Below are positions 15,244 through 23,642 of a DNA stretch of 25,524 nucleotides, in pieces. The notes below the pieces were generated by a model that saw only the letters and a program-made list of their open reading frames with translations, did not search any database and was not told where the DNA came from. Source of the DNA: Chara braunii (Eukaryota; Streptophyta; Charophyceae; Charales; Characeae); contig BFEA01000008.1 in assembly GCA_003427395.1 (NCBI GenBank), positions 7,800,918 to 7,826,441 on the forward strand. Direction: 5' to 3'. How positions within the stretch are numbered: the stretch's first letter is position 1; every line of letters starts with the position of its first letter. The translations under genes were made by a program, and so were the position numbers.

Positions 15244-16109
15244 GATCATGACATTGCCAGAATATATCACCCTTTAAGGGAAAAAACACATGAGCTGGGC
15301 TTGCCTACCTCGGACAGGGATACGAGCCCATATCCGGTGTAGGTGCCAAGGTTGATTGTACCGATCTTTTTTGTGGGGGGGATCTGCACGTGCTGGGAAG
15401 TGGGCCCAGTGTCCCATGCACAATACAATGCGTGTGGTTTGTCCTCCAAAGCAGACTGAGTCCTCTCTAGGCCCATCCTGGTATGCTGGATCACCGAGGA
15501 GGCACTTATCTTTTTCCCCTTCCCTTTTCTTTTCCGCTGTCTTCTCCTCATATACGGAGGACACACTGTATTTTTACTACCTTATTTTCTTCTCTCAATA
15601 TTGTGTCTACCTCACACTACCTACCTACCTACCCTACATTATCCACTCACGTATCTAGTATGGAGACCTTGTCTTTGCACTAGTTTCCTCACGATCCTGT
15701 TTCTACACCTCGAGACCGGAGCTTAGGTTCTAGTGCTAGGGTCTAAGACTACCTTAAACCGCTAGTACACGGCCCCAGCCTTGCAGAAAGTTTTTGTCGC
15801 CACAAGCAAAACTCAGAGGCGCCGTGCGGCCAGGCCTGCCGTTGGAAAAAAAAAATCGGCGGCCTCCGAAGTGGTGCGGGTTTCATGCTGACACCCGCGG
15901 GCCGATATGTGGTGTACTGGTGCTTTAAATTTACTAACCAGAACTAAGCTATCCTAAGGTTATGGGTCTAACCTACCTATCTCTGTTCTGTGAGGGGAGC
16001 AGTACCCAAGCTCCTAACACCTGGTGCGAGCTGGAAACACAACCAGCCAGGAGGCCCAAGTCAACAATCTCCGCTGGTGAACCCGAAGCATCCCCCACGA
16101 GGCCGCGGG
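15244..16109. other. Unassigned sequence
   Basis: No gene recognised. At 15312-15330 (plus strand) GGACAGGGATACGAGCCC resembles a reversed B box (GGGCTCGTATCCC on the minus strand), but no A box is found upstream of it. CTAC-type repeats occur at 15618-15636. 15800-15905 is GC-rich without open structure. Confidence 0.4.
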
Positions 16110-16190
16110 GGTCGAAAGGACAACGTTGGGTATCGAATGTACGACCTCCTGAGTGCCACTTACGTGCTCTAAAATGCATTTGCCCCTAGG
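16110..16190. mobile_element. SINE remnant related to the copy at 227-358
   Basis: GGGTATCGAATGTACGACCT, CCTGAGTGCCACTTACGTGC aligns with GGGGATTGAGCCCACAACCT, CCTGAATGCCACTTGCGTGC at 298-337. The A box side is too degraded to identify. I call it a decayed relative of the first SINE. Confidence 0.5.
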
Positions 16191-16192
16191 TA

Positions 16193-16251
16193 ACTGTAAA
16201 TTTCTACTTTTTTTTTTTCTTTTTTTTTTTTTTTTACTGTAAATTTCTACT
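16193..16251 (-). mobile_element. Poly(T)-only insertion with a 16-bp target-site duplication
   Basis: ACTGTAAATTTCTACT at 16193-16208 is repeated exactly at 16236-16251. Everything between is T apart from one C (16209-16235). A tract flanked by a long perfect duplication looks like a target-primed insertion in which only the poly(A) tail (minus strand) was copied. Confidence 0.85.
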
Positions 16252-16790
16252 AATTTTCTAGGAGTACAAACTTCAAAGCTCCTAACTTCCTAAGATGGGA
16301 AATGTTAATCACTGAATTTGGTAAGTTTGATTCTTTCCAAAATTACACTCACCTTATATCTCAATTTAAAAAAATTAATGCTGCCAGGACTTCATCAACC
16401 TGACAGTCGGCATCCAAACTGAGGGGGGATGGGGAGGGGGGAAGGAAGGAGTGGGGAGGGGAGCACAATAGTAGAATACTGACATCTCTGCATGCTTATT
16501 CTCAAGTCTTTCTGACTCTGCTACATGGTTTTTCATTTTTTTCTCCCCCCTGACCACCACGTGTCACAGATTGCATTGACCAAGCGAATTGTTCCACAGT
16601 GCAAATGAAAAGACAAGCCACCTTCTTTCTTCCCCCTCCCCCCTCTCCCTCCCCCTCCCCCCTTACCCTAGTTGCATCCCCCTATGATTACATCTACTTG
16701 AGAGACAGCATATGCCAGCTGGATCACTGGTTCATGTCTGTACTTTTGTCTTCAAATTCAAAGTCTAGACTCTCATGCTCTTGTGCACTT
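16252..16790. other. Unassigned sequence with G-rich and C-rich tracts
   Basis: No gene. Plus-strand G-runs GGGGGG, GGGG, GGGGGG, GGGG, GGGG (16421-16463) form a strong potential G-quadruplex. A C-rich tract (about 16630-16665) of similar pattern lies 170 bp downstream and could pair with it. Confidence 0.6.
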
Positions 16791-16902
16791 CCGTCTTCAC
16801 CCGAATAGAACGCCCGGTCATTATAGCTGTATCTAGATTCTAGACTGAAGCATGCCTCAAATACAGCTATAATGACCGTACGTTGTCTTCGGGCGAAGAC
16901 GG
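16791..16902. mobile_element. MITE copy 3 (112 bp)
   Basis: CCGTCTTCACCCGAATAGAA, CGCCCGGTCATTATAGCTGT is inverted against the right end, whose reverse complement reads CCGTCTTCGCCCGAAGACAA, CGTACGGTCATTATAGCTGT. TA follows the right end (16903-16904); TT precedes the left end, so one flank has probably mutated. The central 30 bp is unique to this copy. No coding capacity. Confidence 0.92.
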
Positions 16903-16920
16903 TAGCTGTTGAGAATGCGT

Positions 16921-16980
16921 CACCATGGTGACAAATGACCTCTTGGGGGGCTACTGTAATTACAAGTTTAGCTAGTGCAA
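16921..16980 (+). pseudogene. cob: Mitochondrial cytochrome b fragment (NUMT 2)
   Basis: The frame from 16923 gives PW, a stop, QMTS and then WGATVITSLASA. This is the cytochrome b stretch PWGQMSFWGATVITSLASA with one nonsense change and two replacements. The TSLASA ending is the green-lineage form (animals have TNLLSA). It overlaps the PWGQMSFWGA part of the first fragment at 5057-5150 but differs in detail, so the two are separate insertions or separately decayed copies. Cytochrome b is a complex III subunit; this 20-codon remnant cannot be functional. Confidence 0.83.
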
Positions 16981-17038
16981 CAGCATTCACTTTTTTTTTT
17001 TTTTTTTTTTTTAATTTATTAACAGCAGCATTCACTTT
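16981..17038 (-). mobile_element. Near-empty retroinsertion: 13 bp plus poly(A), with 13-bp target duplication
   Basis: CAGCATTCACTTT at 16981-16993 recurs at 17026-17038. Between them lie a T-run and AATTTATTAACAG. On the minus strand the insert reads CTGTTAATAAATT followed by poly(A), which includes an AATAAA polyadenylation signal just before the tail. It looks like the last few bases of a polyadenylated RNA inserted by target-primed reverse transcription. Confidence 0.82.
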
Positions 17039-17665
17039 CCGTTCCAGGGAAAATCCTTTCTCTGCCAATCGATTTTCAAATTTCCAGCCCTGACCTCATA
17101 AGTCATGACGATGCAAATTCAACTAATTACTATCTGACAAATCATGTGCATGTGAAGTCAATTGTCCTCCTCTGCAGCTGGCTAGTGGCAGAGGCTAAGT
17201 TTCACAGACCAGGAAATAATATTGATTTACACGTCAAGAGCTCAAAACCTGCTCGATACAAGAATGTTGAGGGTTATCGTGAAATGATCCAAGTATACGA
17301 CCTACCCTACGGACGGCCCTGGGACTTGGGACTCGTTAGGACCTTGGGACCGGGACTGGGTGTCTGCAGCGTGAATCCTTTCAATCGTGTCTCCCAGTAA
17401 GAAAACAGGTCTGTTCTCATTAATTGGCTTCTCCCTCTCCAAACCAAGTCTCGTTCTTTTACACAAAATTTTGGAGAAACAATCAGAACTGTACTGCAAG
17501 CGACGGAAATGCGAAATTACCACCACTCACACTGTGCAGCCCACAAACTGACAAGCCAGGAAAAGGAGTTCCATATTTTCTATGACGATCTAGGCTACCA
17601 GCCGGGACGCCCGGGTCACACAATTTTCCGGCCCGGCCGTGCAAGGACTAGGGAAGGTCCCAGCC

Positions 17666-17666
<1 letters not shown>
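17039..17666. other. Unassigned sequence ending in a poly(A) tract
   Basis: Short frames at 17146-17400 and 17509-17778 show no known domain. The stretch leads into the poly(A) tract at 17667, so part of it could be a retrocopied RNA, but I could not find a duplication that would fix its ends. Confidence 0.35.

Positions 17667-17696
<30 letters not shown>
17667..17696 (+). other. Poly(A) tract (30 A)
   Basis: An uninterrupted run of 30 A that follows CCCAGCCC. It is probably the tail of an unidentified retroinsertion on the plus strand. Confidence 0.7.
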
Positions 17697-17698
<2 letters not shown>

Positions 17699-17754
17699 TT
17701 ATGCACAAAAATAAACTGAGCAACGTTTGCCTCAGCGTCACGTCGAAATTCTCT

Positions 17755-17840
17755 ACCAAATTTAAAATAAAAATTTAAAATAAAAATTTAAATAAAAAAA
17801 TCATTTTTATTTTTTTAATATTTTTATTTTTGAATTTCCT
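17755..17840. repeat. AT-rich imperfect palindrome
   Basis: Repeated AAATTTAAAATAAAA words are followed after TCA by the near reverse complement TTTTTATTTTTTTAATATTT. The arms are about 35 bp. GGCCCGGCC occurs on both sides (17631-17639 and 17844-17852). Confidence 0.75.
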
Positions 17841-18676
17841 TTTGGCCCGGCCGGGATGACGATACATAATATCACATATCTATCAACTGAAAGAGCGCAC
17901 TGTGCAAAACAAACAATAAAAATACAGAAGAGAGACATGACGCACACTCTGAAACCGTAGGCAGAGGGGAGGAAGAGGACAACAAACAAGGGGCTGTGAC
18001 AAACTGTTTCGTCAGAGTTTCACCTCCCTACTCATCAGGAGGCTGAACCCTCTACAGTCTAAAGAACACCCTAACTAATTAGTAATTACATTGTACGTGA
18101 TAATCCACCTTAACCCTGGTTGTTGTTAAGCATCAACAACTGCCTGATAACTGATACCCTGAGGTGGTGGGGACCACCAACTACTGCCCTGAAGGTGCCT
18201 GTGACAAAATCAAAGCAGACTATCACTCACCCACACCAGATGGAAAACTCTACAGACTGCAGGTTCACACCCCATCAGAAACCACTAAAACAACCACGGA
18301 ACAAAGAAAGATCTGTCACTGCCAGAAAATACACTCCAGACACGCCGCTGGCACTAGAGCCACATCATGGCCGCATAGGGACGGCCCCGACCACTGCCGC
18401 TTGACCTAACCGGACAGAACCGTAGCTGGGTGCTATACTGGATTCCATGGCTTTCATGCCATCATAGGAACCATTTTTCCTTCTCCAACAACCTAAGGAC
18501 TCAAAAAATCAAAATAAGTTTAAATAACAAAATTCGCGCGATTTTTCCTGAAACTGAAAGGAACTACTATAATATATATATTGTGCTCAACTTCATCAAC
18601 GTGGTGAGCCTCGTACGTGAAAGGCACAGTAAAGGGTGAGTTAAAAGAAGAATGATAAAAATACATGGTCTCATTA
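17841..18676. other. Unassigned sequence upstream of LINE-2
   Basis: Contains one copy of the repeat described in the next entry (about 17888-17942). A plus-strand frame open from about 18150 to 18409 reads VVGTTNYCPEGACDKIKADY and ends in a C-x-C-containing tail; I do not recognise it. A frame in the next register is also open, so coding is doubtful. The region could be LINE-2 5' untranslated sequence, but the 5' end cannot be set. Confidence 0.35.
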
Positions 18677-18900
18677 TGCTCTTCATGTTTGTCTTGTGTA
18701 TTTTTATCGTTTGTTTCACAAAATGCGTGCTTCTTTGTTTCATAGATATGTGACAATATATATCGTCAAACAGAACTGCCAGGTCAACCGATAAGTGACA
18801 TCGGTTTACCCAGCAGTTCTGTTTGACAATATTATGAACTAAAAAAGAAGAGCACTTTGCAAAACAAAATTACACAAGACAAGCATGAAGAAGCAAGGGA
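18677..18900. repeat. Foldback repeat around a 63-bp hairpin at the LINE-2 start
   Basis: The minus strand of about 18677-18745 (GAAACAAACGATAAAAATAC, ACAAGACAAACATGAAGAG) matches the plus strand of about 18842-18900 (CAAAACAAAATTACACAAGA, CAAGCATGAAGAAGC). A third copy lies at about 17888-17942 in plus orientation (CAAAACAAACAATAAAAATA, CAGAAGAGAGACATGACGC). Between the inverted arms, 18765-18792 pairs with 18800-18827 (28 bp, three mismatches, 7-nt loop); the arms begin GTCAAACAGAACTGC. The first codons of LINE-2 ORF1 fall inside the right outer arm. Confidence 0.8.
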
Positions 18901-20802
18901 TAATCTGCTCTGGGACCTAGATTCAGTAAGAAAACATACCGAACAGGAGTACAGCAAGGAACCAAAAAATTTTCAAAAGCGAACTCAGGAAATAATTGAG
19001 CTCAAAGAGAATGAAAACAAAATTGTAAATGAGCAAAAAACAGTAAATCTGCAGTGTAAAAACAAGCGAACCTTAGACAATTGCCCGACCAGAGAGAGAG
19101 GACAAGCTGAGTCAAAGAGGAGGAAGGCAAACATTGCTGAAGGCGTTGATGCTATCCCACCAAACGGTGGAACGGAGGAGCCTGTCAAAGACTCAGACTC
19201 AGCCATGGACGAAGAAGACAACGATGACAGCAAAAGTTTGTGTGGCTTGGCCCCCATCAATGATCAGGCGTCCCCTCCCAACATGTCTCTTCAATGGCTT
19301 CGTGAGTACATTGAACAAGCGGAGAGGGAGAGGGAACACCTCTTCAACATCCGAACAACTTGCCTGAAACACATAGAGAGGAATCCGAAACAAGGCACAA
19401 TCGTTGGGATCCAAACATCCTCCAATAAATACGAGTTGTTGGAAAAGGAAGAAGAATTCTCTGAGTACGCTGCTTTCAGGTACATAGAGAAGAAAAGAGT
19501 CAGAGAACATGGCCAACCGGGCACAAAGGAGTACAACAAGGATTCAGACGAAGCGTTCCAGGATCTGCGCCCTAAGAAGTGGAAAGCTGCCATGCTAAAA
19601 AGAAGCAGGAACTGAACCCCGGCGAGACAGAGTATACTAAGAAAACAAAATGCGTTGACCTCGAGCTGGATCTCGCAGTCATTGAGGCCCACGCAGAAAA
19701 ACCGAAGAAGCTCAACGCTGCATACAAACCGGAATTCACATCCCTGCAACACATAACAGAGGGTAAAGCCCCACACGTACTTCAACAAGCCAAATTGTCG
19801 AGACTTATTACGATGAGACTGCGGCCCCTGTCAGCCGCTCGGTATGTAGAGGGAATCGGCGAATGGCAAGTAGCCAAGGAGGTGTCCTTCTCAATCCCTC
19901 TATTTGAAGAGGGTCAGAATCTGATGTTGGTAATTTGTGAAAAAAATATTGACACTTGTCCTTTGGGCGTGTACGAAACCGAAAGCTCAATGGAATTCTC
20001 TGGGGGGCAAGAGACGGGAGCACTTCACGAGGATTAGCGAGAGTCTCCTACTGACCTAGCAGACTCCAGACAAAGCTCTTTCACTCCCCTGATCGCCAAG
20101 ATTCCGAAGGAAATAAGACTAAAGAGAGGCATGATGTGGAGATTGTGGAACACAATGACTGCAATTCCTTATAGTGTACTGGAAGGATTGGGAGTCCCGG
20201 TGAAGCTGTCAGCAGCCTTGCTGGCAAACATCCTCAAAGCTGGCAAACTCAACGGGAAGGCAGACCTGGAAGTCAAAGCTTATGCTATGGATCTGGAGTG
20301 CTTCTACAGGGGAGCGTTTCACGAGGATTAGCGAGAGTCCCCTACTGACCCAACATACTCCAGACAAAGCTCTTTCACTCCCCTGATCGCCAAGATTCTG
20401 AAGGAAACAAGACTAAAGAGAGGCATGATGTGGAGATCGTGGAACACAATGACTGCAATTCCTTATAGTGTATTGGCAGGATTGGGAATCCCGGTGGAGC
20501 TGTCAGCAACCTTGCTGGCGGACATCCTCAGAGCTGGCACACTTAACGGGGAGGCAGATTTGGAAGCCAAAGCTTATGCTATGGATCTGAAGTGCTTCTA
20601 CATGGACGACTTCCAGGAAGAGGATATGGAGGACTGGGCTGGTGATGAGCGCACAGACCAAGACCCCTTGGGTTCCCGTGGAAATCAGGCCAATGGCAGC
20701 ATAGGAGAATATAAGCATGACGACCTCGGGATGACAACCAAAGTGGACTCACCCGAAACAGTTTCAAATGCCTCAGTCTCCCCGGACCCAAAAAACTCAT
20801 AA
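18857..20802 (+). pseudogene. LINE-2 ORF1 (nucleic-acid-binding protein), broken
   Basis: ORF1 proteins of L1-type elements coat the element RNA. The first frame (18857-19615) starts MQNKITQDKHEEARDN and is rich in Lys, Glu and Gln, with a likely coiled coil in residues 10-65. A basic SKRRK cluster (about residue 87) could be a nuclear signal, and an acidic DEEDNDD segment follows. A one-base shift at the A-run near 19599 moves the message to the frame that continues (KKQELNPGETEYTKK) to 20802. That frame holds TAG stops at 20035 and 20329. I see no CCHC knuckle or RRM signature. The C-terminal part contains the 294-bp tandem duplication. The total of about 650 codons is long for an ORF1, partly because of the duplication. 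Confidence 0.7.
20017..20604 (+). repeat. In-frame 294-bp tandem duplication in LINE-2 ORF1
   Basis: CACGAGGATTAGCGAGAGTC occurs at 20026 and 20320, and about 90% of the following 290 bases repeat with a period of exactly 294 bp (98 codons). Both copies carry the same TAG (20035, 20329) and the same downstream phrases MMWR-WNTMTAIPYSVL, L-GLG-PV-LSA-LLA and AYAMDL-CFY. Confidence 0.95.
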
Positions 20803-20842
20803 ATTCATAATGTTGCTTGTCACGATGCCATAGGTCCCCAAT

Positions 20843-21770
20843 ATGGAGGGGTTTAGGAATAAACCAAATCAACAGGCCCCCAAACCTAATTGGAAGACTC
20901 AAGGTATTACCATACGCACCTAGAATGTAAATGGGTTAGGAAACATCCTAAGGAAGACAAACTGAATGACATAATTAAAGGCCTCAAACAGGAAAACAAC
21001 AAGATGGCGAACATTATAATGCTTCAAGAGACTCATCTAACGAACCACGATGATCACCAAAAGATACATAAATTCTTTATGAGAAAGGCGAGAGGTATCA
21101 AGGATGCGGTTTGGTCCTTAGACAACAATTCAAGCAGGAAAGGGACTGCAATCTTAATTCCAAAGAACTCAAGTTCTACAGTGCGGGGATGGTAATCAGC
21201 TCAGGATCTGATGAAAATCAAGGGTAGGTGGTGCTTTATATGGACTTAAGATGGAATTTCATGGAAATAATAAGAATTCGGAGTGATCAATGTTTACGCT
21301 GCCAATGACTGTAACGACAAATCGGCTTTTATTGATTTCATAGGTCACCTAATCCTCTCCTACAAGCCAACTTAATTGGGGGCGGCTGGAATGCCACTCT
21401 GGACCCGGTCAATGACCATATATCCAGAGCATCCTCACCACAATCATCTCAAGAAGCAGCCCCCGTCCAAAAACTTATCCTAGACCACAGTTCGGTAGAC
21501 CCTTTTCGCACCCTACACCCAACTTCAAAAGCATTCTCCCTTATTAAAAAAAATCATGCCCACCACACAGCATTTTCTCGCATAGATTACTTCCTCGTTT
21601 CTGACCACTTCATGGGGACAGTCAAGGAAGCGGACGTACTGGCGCTGACGCCGTACCCAGGCCTTGACCATAAACCAATCGAGCTAATCATCAACTTCAA
21701 CCCATATGTACAAAAGGGACACTGTTTCCACAAACTGAATAACTCTCTACTACTAAGCCAATAATTACAA
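20843..21770 (+). pseudogene. LINE-2 ORF2 N-terminus: apurinic-type endonuclease, broken
   Basis: This domain nicks the target DNA to prime reverse transcription. An ATG at 20843 leads to GITIRT-stop-NVNGLGN, where the stop replaces the tryptophan usual in this family. Catalytic landmarks follow in order: IIMLQETHL (metal-binding Glu, about 21015-21041), GTAILIP, VINVYAAND, GWNATLDPVNDH (about 21383-21418), SRIDYFLVSDHF (about 21577-21612) and GLDHKPIEL (about 21660-21686, the terminal DH of the fold). They lie in several frames and are separated by stops. The order and spacing leave little doubt of identity or of inactivity. Confidence 0.83.
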
Positions 21771-21776
21771 AAGGGG

Positions 21777-22139
21777 ATGTCGAGTAGTTGGCACAATATT
21801 AGAGGAAGTTTTATCATAGGTCAGGGCAGATGGGACTGGTTCCAAAACAACTATCTCAAGCTAGCTGAAACAACAACTAGAATATCAAGGAAAATGACCA
21901 ACGACAGGAAACGCAGGAAATTGATGCTCGAAACGGCCCTCGGAGTAGCTGAAAACAATTTGGCCACCAACCTCTCCTCTCCATTGTACATAGGAGTATT
22001 AGAAAGGACAAGGGAAGAATTGGCGGTGTGGCGTCAGTGGGAACTGAGAGGACTCCAGATCAAAGCGAGAATGACTGACTTCGAACTAAATGAACAAATG
22101 TCAAAGCATTTCTTTTCGAGAAAAAAAACAAACAACTGA
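21777..22139 (+). pseudogene. LINE-2 ORF2 linker between endonuclease and reverse transcriptase
   Basis: A 120-codon open segment with GRWDWFQNNYLKLAETTTR and KARMTDFELNEQMSKHFFSR. In plant LINEs a helical linker with an SK-x-F-F motif at this position joins the two catalytic domains. It ends at a TGA, and the sequence that follows (22140-22430) is degenerate linker. Confidence 0.7.
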
Positions 22140-22431
22140 TCCATCTAAATAGAGGGTCTCAAGAAGTTAACAGGCCAACAGGCAACTCGCACAGAAAGTG
22201 AAGGGATGCTAGAGGTCGCAAAGAACTTTTACAAGGAACTTTTTCGATCTTGAACACCAACAACCACCCCTTCCAATATCCGAGCGGCCATATCCAAAAT
22301 TCTACAATACCTAGACAAGACAATATCTGATGAGCGCGCAATAAACCGCTATCCATGGAAGAGCTACAGTTTGCAGTTCAGAACATGAACAATAACAAGA
22401 CCCCAGACATTGACTAACTAACAAAGGAATT

Positions 22432-23642
22432 TTGGGCGAAATTTGGCCCCTACTAGGATCGGACCTTATGAATTTCTACAACGACAGCTGGGAAAAAAAG
22501 GGTCTGGGCGAGCTCCTCAGTACCAGTGTGGTTACACTTCTATACAAGAAGGGTGACCGGGAAGACAAAAAAAACTATAGACCAATATCTCTACTCACAC
22601 TTCCTTATAAAATTTTGGGCAACGCCCTGGCCTTCCGCATATTGGGCATGACAGATAAATGCTTCCACATAGACCAGTCGGGTTTTGTACCAGGTAGGTA
22701 CATCTTGGACAATGTAATGACCCTCAACGAGGCCTCCAAGAAAGTGATGGAGAAAAAAATCAGCACAACAATTCTTTTCTTCGATTTTGAAAAGGCCTAT
22801 GATCAGGTAAATTGGAAGTTCCTCGATGCGAGTATGGAAAGAATGGGGGTAGGTCCCAACTTCAGGAAATGGGTGCGAGTCCTATACAACAAGGCCTTCA
22901 GATGCGTCCAGATCAACAGTTTACTGTCCGAAGGCTCTTCAATCTCCAGGTCGGTAAGACAAGGCGATTCACTAGCACCGCCGATTTTTCTATAGCTTCT
23001 TTCCTCCGTAAAGACCCATCTATCCAAAGACTGCCTGAAATGAACGTGGGCTCCTTGCACCACTTCGCATTTCCTACGGTAATCATGTTTGCAGATGATT
23101 TAACGGTGTTGATACGAGCTTCCGGCTCGTCCATGGCAGGCTTAGCTAGAGCAATGGAAGCGTTTAGACTGGCATAAAAAATGAAGATAAATTGGGTAAA
23201 GACGATAGGGTGGCGGCTATCTAACGAACCCATACCACAACTTCAAGGACCAGAGAATCAGATGTCCTGGGAGAAACCAGAGGAACCAACGAGATACCTG
23301 GGCATCCAAGTAACAAAAGACGGCCCTGCTCGCCAGATGGCACAAAATCTCCTAGCCGGTCAAATAAAAAAAATGGGAAAGTGGAGTCAAGCATTTACAT
23401 CACTACTTGGAAGGACACTTACCATCAACACCTCCATATTCTCAATGATGTGGTACATAGCCTCGATTTATACCAGACCAGACCATCAAAGATCTAAACA
23501 AGAAAGCCATGGCCTGCTTATGGTTAGGGAACCCCTACAAAGAGAATTACATTCCAAAGATAGCTTGGCACTACATCACAAGGAAACCAACCCAGGGGGG
23601 CTAGGCATTATTGACCCCAAACAAGAAACGAGAGCCCTGTAA
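22432..23642 (+). pseudogene. LINE-2 ORF2 reverse transcriptase domain, broken
   Basis: RNA-directed DNA polymerase of the L1 clade. Motifs in order: VTLLYKKGDREDKKNYRPIS (about 22530-22590), QSGFVPGRYILDN (about 22675-22713), LFFDFEKAYDQVNW with the first catalytic Asp (about 22774-22815), RSVRQGDSLAP (about 22949-22980), and MFADDLTVL with the catalytic Asp pair (FADD at 23088-23099). Then come MKINWVKT and RYLGIQVTKDG (about 23291-23323). The frame shifts near 22985, and a TAA interrupts at 23175-23177 before the frame at 23181. All catalytic aspartates remain, so decay is mostly by indels and stops. Confidence 0.9.

Noticed and set aside
18985-19788. Minus-strand frames opposite LINE-2 ORF1
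   Set aside because: Shadows of the ORF1 frame; phenylalanine/serine-rich composition is the expected complement of its lysine/glutamate codons.
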